Assembly (NCBI GenBank): GCA_947644195.1
Contig: CANRZB010000013.1
Span: forward strand, 1-64,000
Source of the DNA: an uncultured Clostridium sp.
GTDB lineage: Bacteria; Bacillota; Clostridia; Lachnospirales; Lachnospiraceae
Reading direction: 5' to 3'
Length of the DNA: 64,000 nucleotides
The position numbers and the translations under genes are program-made. Positions 17,292 through 27,361 of the stretch are shown here, piece after piece. A model generated the notes under the pieces. The model was not told the DNA's origin, did not search any database, and was given only the letters and a program-made list of their open reading frames with translations. Position 1 is the stretch's first letter. Every line of letters begins with the position of its first letter.

Positions 17292-17756
17292 TTATTTAAC
17301 TTTTAATTTTTTCTCCATGATTTCATATACCAGCTTCACATCATTTTCCAATTCATACATACCTTGCCCCACAGTTTTATAACTTCTATGCTCATATAGA
17401 CACGCTGCGGGAAGAGAAGCATCTAAGAAAGCCGTATCATGTGTTTTAGCAATTTGATTTTCCAAACAATTCATAATATATGAACCGTAGCCCCTATTTT
17501 GACAGGCAGGAAGCACATATACACCAGTAATATGGTTATGATCAAAACAACCCGTTCCGATAATCACATTGTTGTCCACCAATACTCCCATATTTCCAGA
17601 CTTGATACCATCTAAAACGTGTTCATTGCTATGATGTTTGCAAAAGAAATCCACCACTTCTTTCGGATAATACATTGGATATATTGTTTTAATGGATGTA
17701 TGTAAAACGTCATGAATGGCATCTGCCATGTCAGAAGTTGCTGTTATATATTTCAT
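17292..17756 (-). CDS. GNAT family N-acetyltransferase
   Basis: A 154-residue GNAT enzyme. The acetyl-CoA motif is GVYVLPACQNRGYGSYIMNC (Q-x-x-G-x-G), preceded by NVIIGTGCFDHNHI, and the C-terminal part has LYEHRSYKTVGQG, the usual family ending. The order fits an acetyltransferase that modifies small molecules, but the substrate is unknown. I used the ATG at 17756, which has GGAGGAAAAT in front; the longer frame to 17798 has no ribosome binding site. It is first of three short genes of small-molecule or unknown function on the same strand (with GrpB-like and VOC proteins). Confidence 0.87.
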   Translation of the reverse strand: MKYITATSDMADAIHDVLHTSIKTIYPMYYPKEVVDFFCKHHSNEHVLDGIKSGNMGVLVDNNVIIGTGCFDHNHITGVYVLPACQNRGYGSYIMNCLENQIAKTHDTAFLDASLPAACLYEHRSYKTVGQGMYELENDVKLVYEIMEKKLKVK

Positions 17757-17813
17757 ATTTTCCTCCAATAAAATACAAAACTGTTCTGGATCGTCCACAA
17801 TATATACGCAAAG

Positions 17814-18383
17814 TTACTCATATCTGTCTCCATATAATTTCCTGGCTTCCAAGGTCCATTTTTTTACAAACGCTGTCTTAGCATTCGTATAGCCATCCCT
17901 ATCATGTTCATATTTTTTCTGTAATTTCTGTTTCAACGTTTCATAGGCTCTTGCAACTTCTTGATGTTCCTTCAAATAATCCCTGAAATATAGCTCCGGA
18001 TGATCCCCCATAAAACGGATATGGAGATGATATACTTTATCAGCAAATCCATCGGGGGTATATCCTTTGTTTAATGAAATTCTTCCAACATCAGATGACA
18101 TGCGAATAAATCCGATCTTCTCAGCCATCTCAGCTACCTTCTCGATATCCTCATTGGTATCTATTTCCAATAAAATATCAACAATATCCTTTGCCCAAAT
18201 TCTCCCAATCGCCGTACTGCCTATATGACTGATTCGGACCATTTGATCATCTGCTAATATGTCCTGCAAATTAGATTCCATTTCAAGATAATATTTCTTC
18301 CACTTTTCATTCGGCGGAACCAAAGAAACAGGGAATCGCTCCCATAATTCCTCCAATGTCATCTCAGCCAATGCCTTGCCCAT
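17814..18383 (-). CDS. GrpB family protein (nucleotidyltransferase-like)
   Basis: A 189-residue GrpB-like protein (distinct from GrpE). The family signature is present: VPPNEKWKKYYLEMESNLQD, then HIGSTAIGRIWAKDIVDILLEI, whose GS and downstream D-x-L pattern resembles nucleotidyltransferase active sites. Near the end LHIRFMGDHPELYFRDYLKEH matches the conserved HIRxxGxxxxxxxLxFRDYLR pattern. Exact activity unknown. Start: of two in-frame ATGs, 18383 has GGGGA 6 nt upstream. It lies 58 nt upstream of the acetyltransferase on the same strand. Confidence 0.88.
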   Translation of the reverse strand: MGKALAEMTLEELWERFPVSLVPPNEKWKKYYLEMESNLQDILADDQMVRISHIGSTAIGRIWAKDIVDILLEIDTNEDIEKVAEMAEKIGFIRMSSDVGRISLNKGYTPDGFADKVYHLHIRFMGDHPELYFRDYLKEHQEVARAYETLKQKLQKKYEHDRDGYTNAKTAFVKKWTLEARKLYGDRYE

Positions 18384-18452
18384 ATCATTCCCCATAATAC
18401 CGTAATTAAGCTATAAATCTTTCTCTAATCTATTTTACCCATGATATCATTA

Positions 18453-18836
18453 TCATTCCGTTATTTCAATCAGGTTTCCTTCGAATCCTACAATGCAGCT
18501 TTCGTAATATCCGTCACCGGTAGTTCTTGGTCCACTCACCACGTGGAATCCATCGTTTTGCATTTGTTCTGTAAGCTCATCGACTGCTTCTTTGCTTCCC
18601 ACACTAAATGCAATATGAATATAACCTGTGCGTGTAATTGGTTTTTCTGCATCCTCCATGGCTGGTTTATTCATAAGTTCCAATCTGGTGCCATCGTTAA
18701 AACTCAAAAAATAGGATTTAAAATTTGTTGTTTTATTGTGATAACCACAATTGGATGCTGCATTAAAATATTTAACAAAAAAATCCCTTGCTGCTTCTAA
18801 ATCATTGACATACATGGCAATATGTTCTATCCGCAT
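18453..18836 (-). CDS. VOC family (glyoxalase/bleomycin-resistance fold) protein
   Basis: A 127-residue protein of the vicinal-oxygen-chelate fold: MRIEHIAMYVNDLEAARDFFVKYF at the N-terminus and TGYIHIAFSVGSKEAVDELTEQM at the start of the second half, ending YYESCIVGFEGNLIEITE. Metal ligands in VOC enzymes are the His of the first strand (H5), the His in YIHIAF and the Glu near the end (EITE), all present, so metal binding is likely. Substrate not predictable; relatives are lactoylglutathione lyase-like. ATG with GGGAGGAGAACT in front. Confidence 0.9.
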   Translation of the reverse strand: MRIEHIAMYVNDLEAARDFFVKYFNAASNCGYHNKTTNFKSYFLSFNDGTRLELMNKPAMEDAEKPITRTGYIHIAFSVGSKEAVDELTEQMQNDGFHVVSGPRTTGDGYYESCIVGFEGNLIEITE

Positions 18837-18893
18837 AGTTCTCCTCCCATATTTGTGAAGAATGATTCATTGATTGTCTTACGGTAAAGCATA

Positions 18894-20594
18894 CTACTTC
18901 GTTGGCCGGGCAATCAAAACAATTTCACTGGACCGGCTATATCCATAGTGAACCACTTTGTTATATCTGCTGCTGGCAGACACGTCGGTTGCCCCACCCG
19001 TATACATCTCTACATGGGTAATATTTTTATATCTTCCATTTTTCTGGCTGGAAAAGAAAATCAGATCTCCCGGCAGAAGTTTTTTGTAGGAAACTGCCTT
19101 CTTCGCCACGACCTTCTTGTGGCGGGTACACCATTGCCCAATCGTAGCTGCTGTCGGCGACCATCCCCGACGGCTGCCGAAATAAACTCCGTACTTCCGA
19201 TACACCCTGGACACCATGGAACTACAATCGTAGTATCCCTTGGACATTCGACGCGCCTGGCTGTACTTCGTCTTTGTCTTGGAAATGGCAATCGCCTTCT
19301 TCATGGCCTGATATCCCTTTTTACTGGAAATCTCTGCCAGGATAGAAAATGACTTACCGTCCGCTTTTACCTTAACCGTAGCATGTCCTGTCTTCTTCGC
19401 TTTCATTTTTCCAGTTTTAGAAATCGTCAAAACCTTCTTATTCGACGAGGTAAAGGATACCACACTACCCTTGACAGTGCCAGTCAGCTTGAGATTCCCA
19501 GACTGTCCTTTATACAAAATAATCGTCAGATTCTTGTAGCCCGGATTCGTGACCTGCACTTTACAGAGCAGCTCTCTACCGTCAACCGTTATTTTTAGTG
19601 AAGTAGTACCTGCATCAGAACCATAGATCACGCCATCCGCCGAAAAATAGGCATGGCTGTCCACATGGTTGTCCCAGATGATTTCACTGGATGCATCGGT
19701 ACCTGTCACGCTGATTTTCTGGCTGGTCCCCTGCGCCATAATAATGCTCGTTCTGGACAGCGCCGGGTCCGTGACAACAATCTGGATCTTTAATGTCTTC
19801 TGGTCGCCATTCTTTGCGGTCAGCACAATGTCTGCTGTTGTCGAACCTTTTTTGAGCGCACTACATCCCACACCATCCCAGGCAGCAATCTGCGGATCTG
19901 CGATTTTCCATTGTATCGATTCCGAGGTATCATTGACGGAAAAATATTCTACTGCAACCGAATATCCTTTAGTGCCCGCCGCACGGACAATTTTGTCCTT
20001 GGCCAGTTTCGGTTCTAGGATTTTCACATTGGCAACCACAAAGGAGGTCTCGTCCTCCCGTGTCGCAGTGATTTTGGTATCCTGAAATCCACAGGCCGTC
20101 AAAATTCCCTGCTCTGAAATCTCTACGCTGTTTACAGAAGACGTATATTGAATCTTCTCACCCTGATACAGGCTGACAGCCTCCAAATCAATTCTGGAAC
20201 CATATTCCATAGACAGATCTTCCGGCCCAATGATTGAAATTGACAGAATTTCCTCTTTTTTCGCCTCCTCTTCGCCCTGAAAAGAGACCTTTACCTTTAC
20301 CTCTCCTACAGACTTTGTACGGATGATCCCATCCTTCGTCAGTTCAGCCACCGCAGGATTAGGCGCTTCCCCTTCCCACTCATAAACAGCCTCTTTTTGG
20401 TACTCCTCATTGACATAATCCTGCAGTATGACACGGTCACCCGCATAGGCCGTCACCTGGTTTACTTTGAGCAACACATCTTCCGCCGCCACGGACTGTT
20501 TCATACCGACACATACCAATACCAGCATGACAACGGTAAAACCGGAACGCCAAATCTTCTGCATCACATTTTGTCTTTTGTCCTTACCCATCAT
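18894..20594 (-). CDS. Secreted NlpC/P60 peptidase with N-terminal Ig-like (BIG2-type) domains
   Basis: A 566-residue exported protein. Signal peptide or N-terminal anchor: residues 1-37 (hydrophobic core TVVMLVLVCVGM, then VAAEDV). Residues about 38-430 are a string of bacterial Ig-like repeats with the recurring TKDGIIRTKSVGEVKVKV and TSSNKKVLTISKTGKMKAKK phrases. The last 125 residues are an NlpC/P60 cysteine peptidase: Cys457 in YYDCSSMVSRVYRKYG, His in ITHVEMYTGG, and a polar residue in VHYGYSR. Such enzymes cut peptidoglycan stem peptides. The ATG overlaps the ysxC stop by 4 nt (ATGA), so an envelope hydrolase is translationally coupled to a ribosome-biogenesis GTPase. Confidence 0.92.
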   Translation of the reverse strand: MMGKDKRQNVMQKIWRSGFTVVMLVLVCVGMKQSVAAEDVLLKVNQVTAYAGDRVILQDYVNEEYQKEAVYEWEGEAPNPAVAELTKDGIIRTKSVGEVKVKVSFQGEEEAKKEEILSISIIGPEDLSMEYGSRIDLEAVSLYQGEKIQYTSSVNSVEISEQGILTACGFQDTKITATREDETSFVVANVKILEPKLAKDKIVRAAGTKGYSVAVEYFSVNDTSESIQWKIADPQIAAWDGVGCSALKKGSTTADIVLTAKNGDQKTLKIQIVVTDPALSRTSIIMAQGTSQKISVTGTDASSEIIWDNHVDSHAYFSADGVIYGSDAGTTSLKITVDGRELLCKVQVTNPGYKNLTIILYKGQSGNLKLTGTVKGSVVSFTSSNKKVLTISKTGKMKAKKTGHATVKVKADGKSFSILAEISSKKGYQAMKKAIAISKTKTKYSQARRMSKGYYDCSSMVSRVYRKYGVYFGSRRGWSPTAATIGQWCTRHKKVVAKKAVSYKKLLPGDLIFFSSQKNGRYKNITHVEMYTGGATDVSASSRYNKVVHYGYSRSSEIVLIARPTK

Positions 20595-21205
20595 TCCCCA
20601 TCCTTTCTTTCCTCTTCAAAGGCTTCGTGCATCATTTCAATATACTCCCATATTTCCTCTTTCCCCTCTTTTGTCACAGAAGAAAATGGGATCACAGGCG
20701 TACCTTCCATCACATCTAAAGTCTCTTTTATCTGCTTGATCTGCTGTTTCTTTTGGGATCGTTTGATCTTGTCCTCTTTCGTGGCGATGACAACCGGATT
20801 ATACCCATAATTCAGACACCACTGGTACATCTGGATATCATTCTGGTTCGGTTTATGCCTAATGTCTACCAGCAAAAAAACAAGGCGCAGCACCTTGGTT
20901 TTCTCCAGATATCCGTCAATCATTTTTCCCCATTTTTTCGCTACCTCTTTCGATACTTTGGCATAACCATACCCCGGCAGATCCACAAAGTACATAGCCT
21001 CATTGATATTATAAAAATTGATTGTCTGCGTCTTACCCGGCTGGGAAGAAGTTCTGGCATACGCTTTTCGGTTCATCAGTGCATTGATCAGCGAGGATTT
21101 ACCCACATTGGAACGTCCGGCAAACGCAATTTCTACCAGATCATGCTCTGGAACCTTACTGGTAATACCACACACCGTTTCCAAATTTACACTTTTAATT
21201 ACCAT
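20591..21205 (-). CDS. ysxC: YihA/YsxC family ribosome-biogenesis GTPase (EngB)
   Basis: A 204-residue TRAFAC-class GTPase needed for 50S subunit assembly. G1 is [10 protein letters not shown]2 the Ser/Thr region around [17 protein letters not shown]3 DLPGYG, G4 TKED (ATKEDKIK), and the family ending [16 protein letters not shown]. Start at 21205: ATG with GAGGAAACG directly upstream; a longer frame to 21250 is not supported by a binding site. It follows lon by about 110 nt and overlaps the Ig/NlpC gene. The order clpP-clpX-lon-ysxC is classic Firmicutes. Confidence 0.95.
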   Translation of the reverse strand: MVIKSVNLETVCGITSKVPEHDLVEIAFAGRSNVGKSSLINALMNRKAYARTSSQPGKTQTINFYNINEAMYFVDLPGYGYAKVSKEVAKKWGKMIDGYLEKTKVLRLVFLLVDIRHKPNQNDIQMYQWCLNYGYNPVVIATKEDKIKRSQKKQQIKQIKETLDVMEGTPVIPFSSVTKEGKEEIWEYIEMMHEAFEEERKDGE

Positions 21206-21314
21206 CGTTTCCTCATTCCTGTACAAGGCAACAGCATTACTTGTTGCCATTTGCGATTTGTTTCAACAGGATAATTTCTGTTATCCATCAAACTTCAATA
21301 ATTATCCTGCTGTT

Positions 21315-23618
21315 TCACTGCACCAGGGCATGTTTCCAAACCTGCCCGATCCGGGATGCATATTCGATCTGTAACCCCTCTAACACATCCTGCTCCATTT
21401 CCGCAATGTCTTTTTTATTTTCTTCGGGAATGACAACCATGCGGATGCCGGAAGCCTTCGCTGCCAACAATTTCTCCTTGAGCCCGCCGATCGGCAGCAC
21501 TCGTCCCCGCAAGGAAATTTCCCCGGTCATGGCAACCTCAGAACGTACCGGAACATCCATCAATGCGGAATACAGAGCCGTAGCCATTGTCACACCGGCA
21601 GACGGTCCATCTTTTGGCACAGCTCCTTCCGGGACGTGAATATGGATATCATGTTTCTGAAAATATTCCCGATCCTTTTTTCCGCCAATCTGAGTCCGCA
21701 CGTACGTCAATGCCGTTTTTGCCGATTCCTGCATAACCTCCCCTAATTTTCCTGTCAGTTCCAGCTTGCCAGTCCCATCTAACACTGCCGCCTCCACTTC
21801 CAGGGTATCGCCGCCTACGCTTGTCCAGGCAAGACCACGGACAACTCCCGTTTCCGGTTTGGAAAGCACTGGATTGGGACGATAGACTTCTTTGCCCAGA
21901 TAGGTTCCCAGATTGCGCTCGGAAATCCGTACCTTTTGTGTGGTATCCGTCGCAATTTCATGCGCTGCTTTCCGGCACAATGCCGCAAGTTTCTTTTCCA
22001 GACCGCGGACACCCGCCTCTCTGGTATATTTTCGGATCACAGTCTGCAGCGCCTTATCCGTAATACTAATCTGGGATTTTGTCAAACCATTGGCATTTTT
22101 CTGTTTTTCCCATAAATGATCTTTGGCAATATGAAATTTTTCCGGTTCGGTATAGCCGGAGAGAGTAATTACTTCCATTCGGTCTAACAATGGTCTGGAA
22201 ATTGGATCCAGAGAATTGGCAGTACACAGGAACATAACCTGGGACAGATCCACCGGCAGTTCCATATAGTGATCAGAAAAATGTTTATTCTGCTCTGGAT
22301 CCAGAATCTCTAATAACGCAGAAGCGGGATCTCCCTTGTAATCACTTCCCAGCTTGTCAATCTCATCCAGCAGAATCACCGGATTTTTGGAACCCGCATT
22401 TTTTAATCCTGCCACGATCCTTCCCGGCATCGCTCCCACATAGGTACGCCTGTGCCCTCGAAGTTCCGCCTCATCCCGGACACCGCCCAGACAGATACGG
22501 ATATATTTTCGGTGCAGCGCTTTCGCCACAGATCTTGCAATGGATGTTTTCCCCGTTCCCGGGGGTCCCACCAGACAGATGATCGGACTGGCAGCATCCG
22601 GCTTCAACGCCCGGACAGACAAACATTCCAGAACCCGTTCTTTGACCTTTTCCAAACCATAGTGATCTGCATCCAAAACCTCGGCAGCATGCGCGACATC
22701 CAGCCGCTCCTTACTCTGTTTTTTCCAGGGAAAACTCAGTAACGTCTCAAGATATCCACGAATCACTGCACTTTCGGAAGAATTCGTATTCATTTTACGA
22801 AACCGCTGCAACTCCTCCCGAATCTTCCGCTTTACCTTGCCAGGTACTTTGAGTCCGGCAAGCTGCTCTGCATAACGGTCTGCCTCCGAAACCGCATCTT
22901 CCTCTCCCAGTTCTTTATGGATCGCCTTAATCTGCTCCCGCAGATAATATTCTTTCTGGTTCTTGTCCACCTGCTCCTTAACCTGTTCGGAAATCTCTTT
23001 CTGAAGCCGTAGAATCGCAATTTCCCGGCTCAACAGCAAGGAAAGCTGCTCATGACGGGAAAAGATATCTTCCTCTTCTAGGATCCGCTGTTTCAACTGA
23101 TAGTGAATCGGTACCGAGGCACAGATCCGGTCAATGAGCTGTACCAAATCCGTCTGCTCCATCACTTCTTCGGTCAATTTGCCAGAGATCTTGCCTGTCT
23201 CCGACGCATACACCTGAAATAAATCCTTTAATCCCCGGACCATCGCAATAACTTCCAGGGTGTAGGACAAATCCCCGGACTGCTCCCGATCGGTAATCTC
23301 CCCATAAAAGCAATCATCCTCCGGATACAGTTTTTCCAGATTAACCCTCCGAATCCCGGTAATCACAACTCTGGTCATTTTTTCCGGCATAGAAATCATC
23401 TGTTTTACCTCTGCCAAAGTTGCAACCGTAAACAGATCCGCCTGCTCCGGTTCTTCAATTCCTGCATCCCGCTGCGCTACCATGACAATCTGTTTATCCC
23501 CATGGATCGCATGGTTTACCGCCTGAAGCGTCTTCTGTCTGCCAATCTCAATATACATGGTACTTCCGGGCAGTACCACAACATCCCGCAATGCTGCTAC
23601 CGGTTTTTTATCTGTCAT
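21315..23618 (-). CDS. lon: ATP-dependent Lon protease (endopeptidase La)
   Basis: A 767-residue LonA protease. The N-terminal substrate-binding domain starts [20 protein letters not shown]. The AAA+ module has Walker [10 protein letters not shown] and Walker [10 protein letters not shown], and sensor regions around [20 protein letters not shown]. The C-terminal serine protease domain carries the catalytic Ser in [19 protein letters not shown] (Ser673) and Lys in the later [14 protein letters not shown]. It degrades misfolded and regulatory proteins. It lies about 200 bp downstream of clpX, after a terminator-like hairpin, so it may have its own promoter. Confidence 0.97.
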   Translation of the reverse strand: MTDKKPVAALRDVVVLPGSTMYIEIGRQKTLQAVNHAIHGDKQIVMVAQRDAGIEEPEQADLFTVATLAEVKQMISMPEKMTRVVITGIRRVNLEKLYPEDDCFYGEITDREQSGDLSYTLEVIAMVRGLKDLFQVYASETGKISGKLTEEVMEQTDLVQLIDRICASVPIHYQLKQRILEEEDIFSRHEQLSLLLSREIAILRLQKEISEQVKEQVDKNQKEYYLREQIKAIHKELGEEDAVSEADRYAEQLAGLKVPGKVKRKIREELQRFRKMNTNSSESAVIRGYLETLLSFPWKKQSKERLDVAHAAEVLDADHYGLEKVKERVLECLSVRALKPDAASPIICLVGPPGTGKTSIARSVAKALHRKYIRICLGGVRDEAELRGHRRTYVGAMPGRIVAGLKNAGSKNPVILLDEIDKLGSDYKGDPASALLEILDPEQNKHFSDHYMELPVDLSQVMFLCTANSLDPISRPLLDRMEVITLSGYTEPEKFHIAKDHLWEKQKNANGLTKSQISITDKALQTVIRKYTREAGVRGLEKKLAALCRKAAHEIATDTTQKVRISERNLGTYLGKEVYRPNPVLSKPETGVVRGLAWTSVGGDTLEVEAAVLDGTGKLELTGKLGEVMQESAKTALTYVRTQIGGKKDREYFQKHDIHIHVPEGAVPKDGPSAGVTMATALYSALMDVPVRSEVAMTGEISLRGRVLPIGGLKEKLLAAKASGIRMVVIPEENKKDIAEMEQDVLEGLQIEYASRIGQVWKHALVQ

Positions 23619-23687
23619 ACAAATTCACCACTTTCCTATGCCATATAACCGATCAAAACACAACCAAGCTCCGGCCGGTTTGATACA

Positions 23688-23722
23688 GTAAAACAGGAGC
23701 GCCCCCATAAAAGCGCCCCTGT
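23688..23722 (-). terminator. Terminator-like hairpin between clpX and lon
   Basis: On the minus strand ACAGGGGCGC (23722-23713) pairs with GCGCTCCTGT (23702-23693), one G-U pair, 10-nt loop, followed by TTTTA. The T-tract is short. It lies about 100 nt after the clpX stop and could end clpX messages, making lon partly independent. Confidence 0.6.
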
Positions 23723-23823
23723 CGATTACTAAGGCATTTCCAACAACCTTTTAGTAATTAATATCTATCAAAACCAAAATGAAAGATGCAAAAACACCTA
23801 CCTCATTCCGATAGTAGGGACGC

Positions 23824-25110
23824 TCAGGCACTCTCGCCTTTCGTCCGCTCCATTGTCTGCAACGGCTTCACTTCATCATTTTCCATAACCAGCCTTGGTT
23901 CCTCTTCTCCCAATACGGCCTTTTTCGTAATGATGCACTCCCGTATCGTTTCATCCGAAGGCACCTCATACATGACGTTCTGCATCACACTTTCCATGAT
24001 AGCCCGTAGTCCTCTGGCGCCCGTCTTGCGATCCGAAGATTTCTTTGCCACTGCAGCGATGGCATCATTCTCAAATCTCAGATTGACGCCGTCTAACTCA
24101 AATAGCTTCTGATACTGCTTGGTAATCGCATTTTTTGGCTCCACCAGAATCTTCCGCAAGGCATCTTCATCCAGAAGATCCAATGCCACGGTTACCGGCA
24201 GACGCCCGATAATCTCCGGGATCAGACCAAATTTCACAAAATCTTCCGGCAGCACCTGGCGGAACAAATCGCCAATCGTATATTCTTCCTTGGCGGTAAT
24301 ATCCGCATTGAAACCAATCGGCTTCTTGCCGATCCTGTCCTCAATGATCTTATCCAAGCCGTCAAATGCCCCTCCGCAGATAAACAAAATATTCGTAGTA
24401 TCCAGCTGATAAAATTCCTGTTGCGGATGCTTCCTGCCACCCTGTGGTGGCACGCTCGCCACAGTCCCCTCCAGGATCTTTAAGAGTGCCTGCTGCACAC
24501 CTTCCCCAGATACATCGCGGGTAATGGAGACATTTTCTCCTTTCCGCGTAATTTTATCAATCTCATCAATATAGATAATACCATGTTCCGCCCGTTCCAT
24601 ATCATAGTCGGCAGCCTGAATGATCTTCAGGAGAATATTTTCCACATCCTCACCCACATAACCGGCTTCGGTCAAAGCGGTCGCATCCGCAATCGCAAAA
24701 GGGACATTCAGAATCTTGGCTAACGTCTGTGCCAGAAAGGTCTTACCGGAACCTGTCGGCCCCACCATTATAATATTACTTTTTTGCAGCTCCACATCGA
24801 GGCTTTTTCCAGACAGCACACGCTTATAGTGGTTATATACCGCTACAGACAATGCCTTCTTCGCCTCTTCCTGGCCTACCACATAATCATCCAAAAACGC
24901 TTTGATCTCTTTGGGTTTGAGTAAATTAATTCCATCCTCATCGGAATACATTTCTCCATCCTGTGCCAATTCTTCTTCCATGATTTCCGAACATAGATCA
25001 ATACACTGGTCGCAGATATAAACACCAGGACCCGCAATTAATTTATGCACCTGATCCTGTGTCTTTCCGCAAAAAGAACACGTTAAAATTTCCTCTTTTT
25101 TTCCTGACAT
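23824..25110 (-). CDS. clpX: ClpX, ATPase subunit of the ClpXP protease
   Basis: A 428-residue Hsp100 unfoldase. The N-terminal zinc-binding domain is [30 protein letters not shown] (C12, C15, C34, C37). Walker A is [18 protein letters not shown], Walker B is [10 protein letters not shown]; the pore and sensor segments follow ([24 protein letters not shown]). ClpX recognises tagged and native substrates and feeds them to ClpP. clpP lies immediately upstream with about 80 bp between, so the pair is probably in one operon. The C-terminus is longer and more acidic than the E. coli protein but within the range for clostridia. Confidence 0.97.
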   Translation of the reverse strand: MSGKKEEILTCSFCGKTQDQVHKLIAGPGVYICDQCIDLCSEIMEEELAQDGEMYSDEDGINLLKPKEIKAFLDDYVVGQEEAKKALSVAVYNHYKRVLSGKSLDVELQKSNIIMVGPTGSGKTFLAQTLAKILNVPFAIADATALTEAGYVGEDVENILLKIIQAADYDMERAEHGIIYIDEIDKITRKGENVSITRDVSGEGVQQALLKILEGTVASVPPQGGRKHPQQEFYQLDTTNILFICGGAFDGLDKIIEDRIGKKPIGFNADITAKEEYTIGDLFRQVLPEDFVKFGLIPEIIGRLPVTVALDLLDEDALRKILVEPKNAITKQYQKLFELDGVNLRFENDAIAAVAKKSSDRKTGARGLRAIMESVMQNVMYEVPSDETIRECIITKKAVLGEEEPRLVMENDEVKPLQTMERTKGESA

Positions 25111-25187
25111 GTCATCTGTCTCCCTTATTCAAAATATCTGATACGAAATGGCAGTATTACCCTCTCGAGCTTCGTGAAATTCAACTC

Positions 25188-25793
25188 TTACTCACTTTTA
25201 TCCTCTGTTTTGCGGTTGGTCACAATCTCATCAATCAAACCATATTCTTTTGCTTCCTGTGCGGTCAGATAATTATCCCGCTCGGTATCTTCCTGTATAA
25301 TCTCTAACGGTTTTCCCGTATTCTCTGCAAGAATTTCATTCAAGCGTTTCCTGGTCTTTAAGATCTGTTCTGCCACAATACGGATCTCCGTCTCCTGCCC
25401 TCTGGCTCCCCCGGATGGCTGATGAATCATTATCTCCGCATTCGGCAGTGCCAGACGCTTGCCTTTTGTTCCACCGGCCAGCAAAAATGCTCCCATGCTT
25501 GCTGCCATTCCCATACAAATCGTAGATACATCGCATTTTACATAATTCATAGTATCATAGATCGCAAAGCCTGCGCTGACCGAACCACCCGGACTATTGA
25601 TATACAGGCTGATATCCTTATTCGGATCCTGCGACTCCAGAAACAACAGCTGGGAGACGATCAGACTGGCAATATCATCGTTGACCTCATTGGACAGTAT
25701 AATGATACGGTCCTGTAATAATCTGGAATAAATATCGTACGAACGCTCTCCACTGCTGGTTTTTTCAATGACATAAGGTATACTGTAACCCAT
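25188..25793 (-). CDS. clpP: ClpP, proteolytic subunit of ClpXP
   Basis: A 201-residue S14 serine peptidase that forms double heptamers. Catalytic Ser is in [21 protein letters not shown], catalytic His in [13 protein letters not shown], and the Asp is in the [19 protein letters not shown] region. N-terminus [20 protein letters not shown] matches other ClpP proteins. I used the ATG at 25793 because GGAGGGTAGT lies in front; the longer frame upstream lacks conservation. The short gap to clpX and to tig (about 180 bp upstream) shows a common arrangement tig-clpP-clpX-lon. Confidence 0.97.
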   Translation of the reverse strand: MGYSIPYVIEKTSSGERSYDIYSRLLQDRIIILSNEVNDDIASLIVSQLLFLESQDPNKDISLYINSPGGSVSAGFAIYDTMNYVKCDVSTICMGMAASMGAFLLAGGTKGKRLALPNAEIMIHQPSGGARGQETEIRIVAEQILKTRKRLNEILAENTGKPLEIIQEDTERDNYLTAQEAKEYGLIDEIVTNRKTEDKSE

Positions 25794-25972
25794 ACTACCC
25801 TCCATTTCTGCGCTGCCCAAATCATTTATCCCATCGAAATAAAATCCCTTGCTTTCTATCCGGCAACGCTTTGACACAAAGCAACTCACAATCCCTGTTT
25901 TCTATGGATCGAAAAAACACCAACCATGCAAACAAATCCTATGGCTCACATGGCTGATGTATCTTCCTCCAA

Positions 25973-27259
25973 TTATTTCTCTACGGCTGCATCGACTACC
26001 AGAGTAACAGCTTTCTGAACCGCCAGATCCAGTGCAATCTGTTTCTTTTCGTCCTCACCAACCAGCTCTTTGAGCTTATCAATTTCCATTTGATACATGG
26101 AAGCCATATTTTCTAATTCTTTCTCAATTTCTTCCTGCGTTGTCTCAATATTCTCCGCTGCAACGACAGCTTCCAATACCAGACGACTCTGGATACGCAG
26201 TAACGCCTGCGGGCGAATCTCTTCCTGCATCATCTGTGGCGTCGTTCCAGAGAACTGCATGTACTGTTCTAAGGATAAGCCCTGTGCCTGGATACGCTGT
26301 GCAAATTCCTGCATCATCTGACGGCTCTGGGTTTCTACCATCTGTTCCGGCACTTCCATCTCTGCTTCCTCAATAATCTGACGGATGACCTCTTCTTCCT
26401 TTTCGCGGTTCAAAGCAGCCTCTTTATTTTCTAACAGCTTTTTCTCCACATCTGCCTTGTATTCATCCAGGGTATCAAAATCTGAGACATCCTGTGCAAA
26501 CTCATCATCTAATTCCGGCAGCTCCTTGACTTTGATCTCTTTGATCTTTACCTTAAATACTGCTGGTTTTCCCTGCAATTCCTCTGCATGGTAATTCTCC
26601 GGGAATGTAACATTGACATCGACGTCCTCGCCAATATTTTTACCAACTAACTGATCTTCAAACCCATCAATAAAGGAATGGGAACCTAATACCAGTGTAT
26701 GATCCTCTGCATAGCCGCCTTCAAACTGTTCGCCGTCTACATAACCGTCAAAGTCAATCACAACGGTATCTCCATCCTGTGTTGCACGGTCATCAATCGT
26801 AATCATGCGGGAATTTGACTCTCTGGCTTTGTCAATCTCTGCCGCGATCTCTTCCTCTGTGACCTCTTCTGTCTTCTTTTCTACTTCCATGCCTTTATAT
26901 TTACCAAGAGTCACTTCCGGTTTCACCGCTACCGTCGCAGTAAAAATAAAGTTCTGCCCCTTCTCGATCTGTACCACGTCAATTTCCGGCTGTGATACAA
27001 TCTCTAATTCACTTTCCTTTGCAGCGTCCTCATAGGCATCCGGAATCAGAATGTTAGCGGCATCCTCATAAAAAATTCCGACGCCATACATCTTCTCAAT
27101 CATGGCTCTCGGCGCTTTTCCTTTTCGGAAACCCGGCATGGCAATCTTGCCTTTGTTCTTCTGATATGCCTGCTCCAGTGCTGAATCAAACTTCTCAGAA
27201 GCTACCTCTATGGTAATCTTTGCCATACTCTTTTCTAACTTTTCTACCTGTACACTCAT
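25973..27259 (-). CDS. tig: Trigger factor, ribosome-bound chaperone
   Basis: A 428-residue trigger factor. The ribosome-binding tail domain has GFRKGKAP (the ribosome signature) near residue 43 in MPGFRKGKAPRAMIEKMYG. A PPIase (FKBP-like) domain follows, with DGDTVVIDFDGYVDGEQF and LGSHSFIDGFEDQLVG, and a long helical C-terminal domain forms the chaperone arms. It binds nascent chains at the exit tunnel. Start ATG after AAGGAGG. It has its own sigma-A promoter just upstream, and leads the clpP/clpX/lon block. Confidence 0.97.
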   Translation of the reverse strand: MSVQVEKLEKSMAKITIEVASEKFDSALEQAYQKNKGKIAMPGFRKGKAPRAMIEKMYGVGIFYEDAANILIPDAYEDAAKESELEIVSQPEIDVVQIEKGQNFIFTATVAVKPEVTLGKYKGMEVEKKTEEVTEEEIAAEIDKARESNSRMITIDDRATQDGDTVVIDFDGYVDGEQFEGGYAEDHTLVLGSHSFIDGFEDQLVGKNIGEDVDVNVTFPENYHAEELQGKPAVFKVKIKEIKVKELPELDDEFAQDVSDFDTLDEYKADVEKKLLENKEAALNREKEEEVIRQIIEEAEMEVPEQMVETQSRQMMQEFAQRIQAQGLSLEQYMQFSGTTPQMMQEEIRPQALLRIQSRLVLEAVVAAENIETTQEEIEKELENMASMYQMEIDKLKELVGEDEKKQIALDLAVQKAVTLVVDAAVEK

Positions 27260-27315
27260 TTTACTATTTCCTCCTTATCATGGTACGGGTTCTCCCCGTA
27301 AATTGCCATTTCAAT

Positions 27316-27344
27316 AATATAGCACAAAGAATTTGCTAAAACAA
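27316..27344 (-). promoter_or_regulatory. Sigma-A promoter of tig
   Basis: TTGTTT (27344-27339) and TATATT (27321-27316) 17 nt apart on the minus strand, about 60 nt before the tig start codon. No CtsR or CIRCE operator is seen nearby. Confidence 0.6.
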
Positions 27345-27361
27345 GACATTTCAAAAAATAT

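Noticed and set aside
23619-27361. CtsR or CIRCE heat-shock operators around clpX, clpP and tig.
   Set aside because: Scanning by eye for GGTCAAA-type heptads and for the long CIRCE palindrome gave no match.
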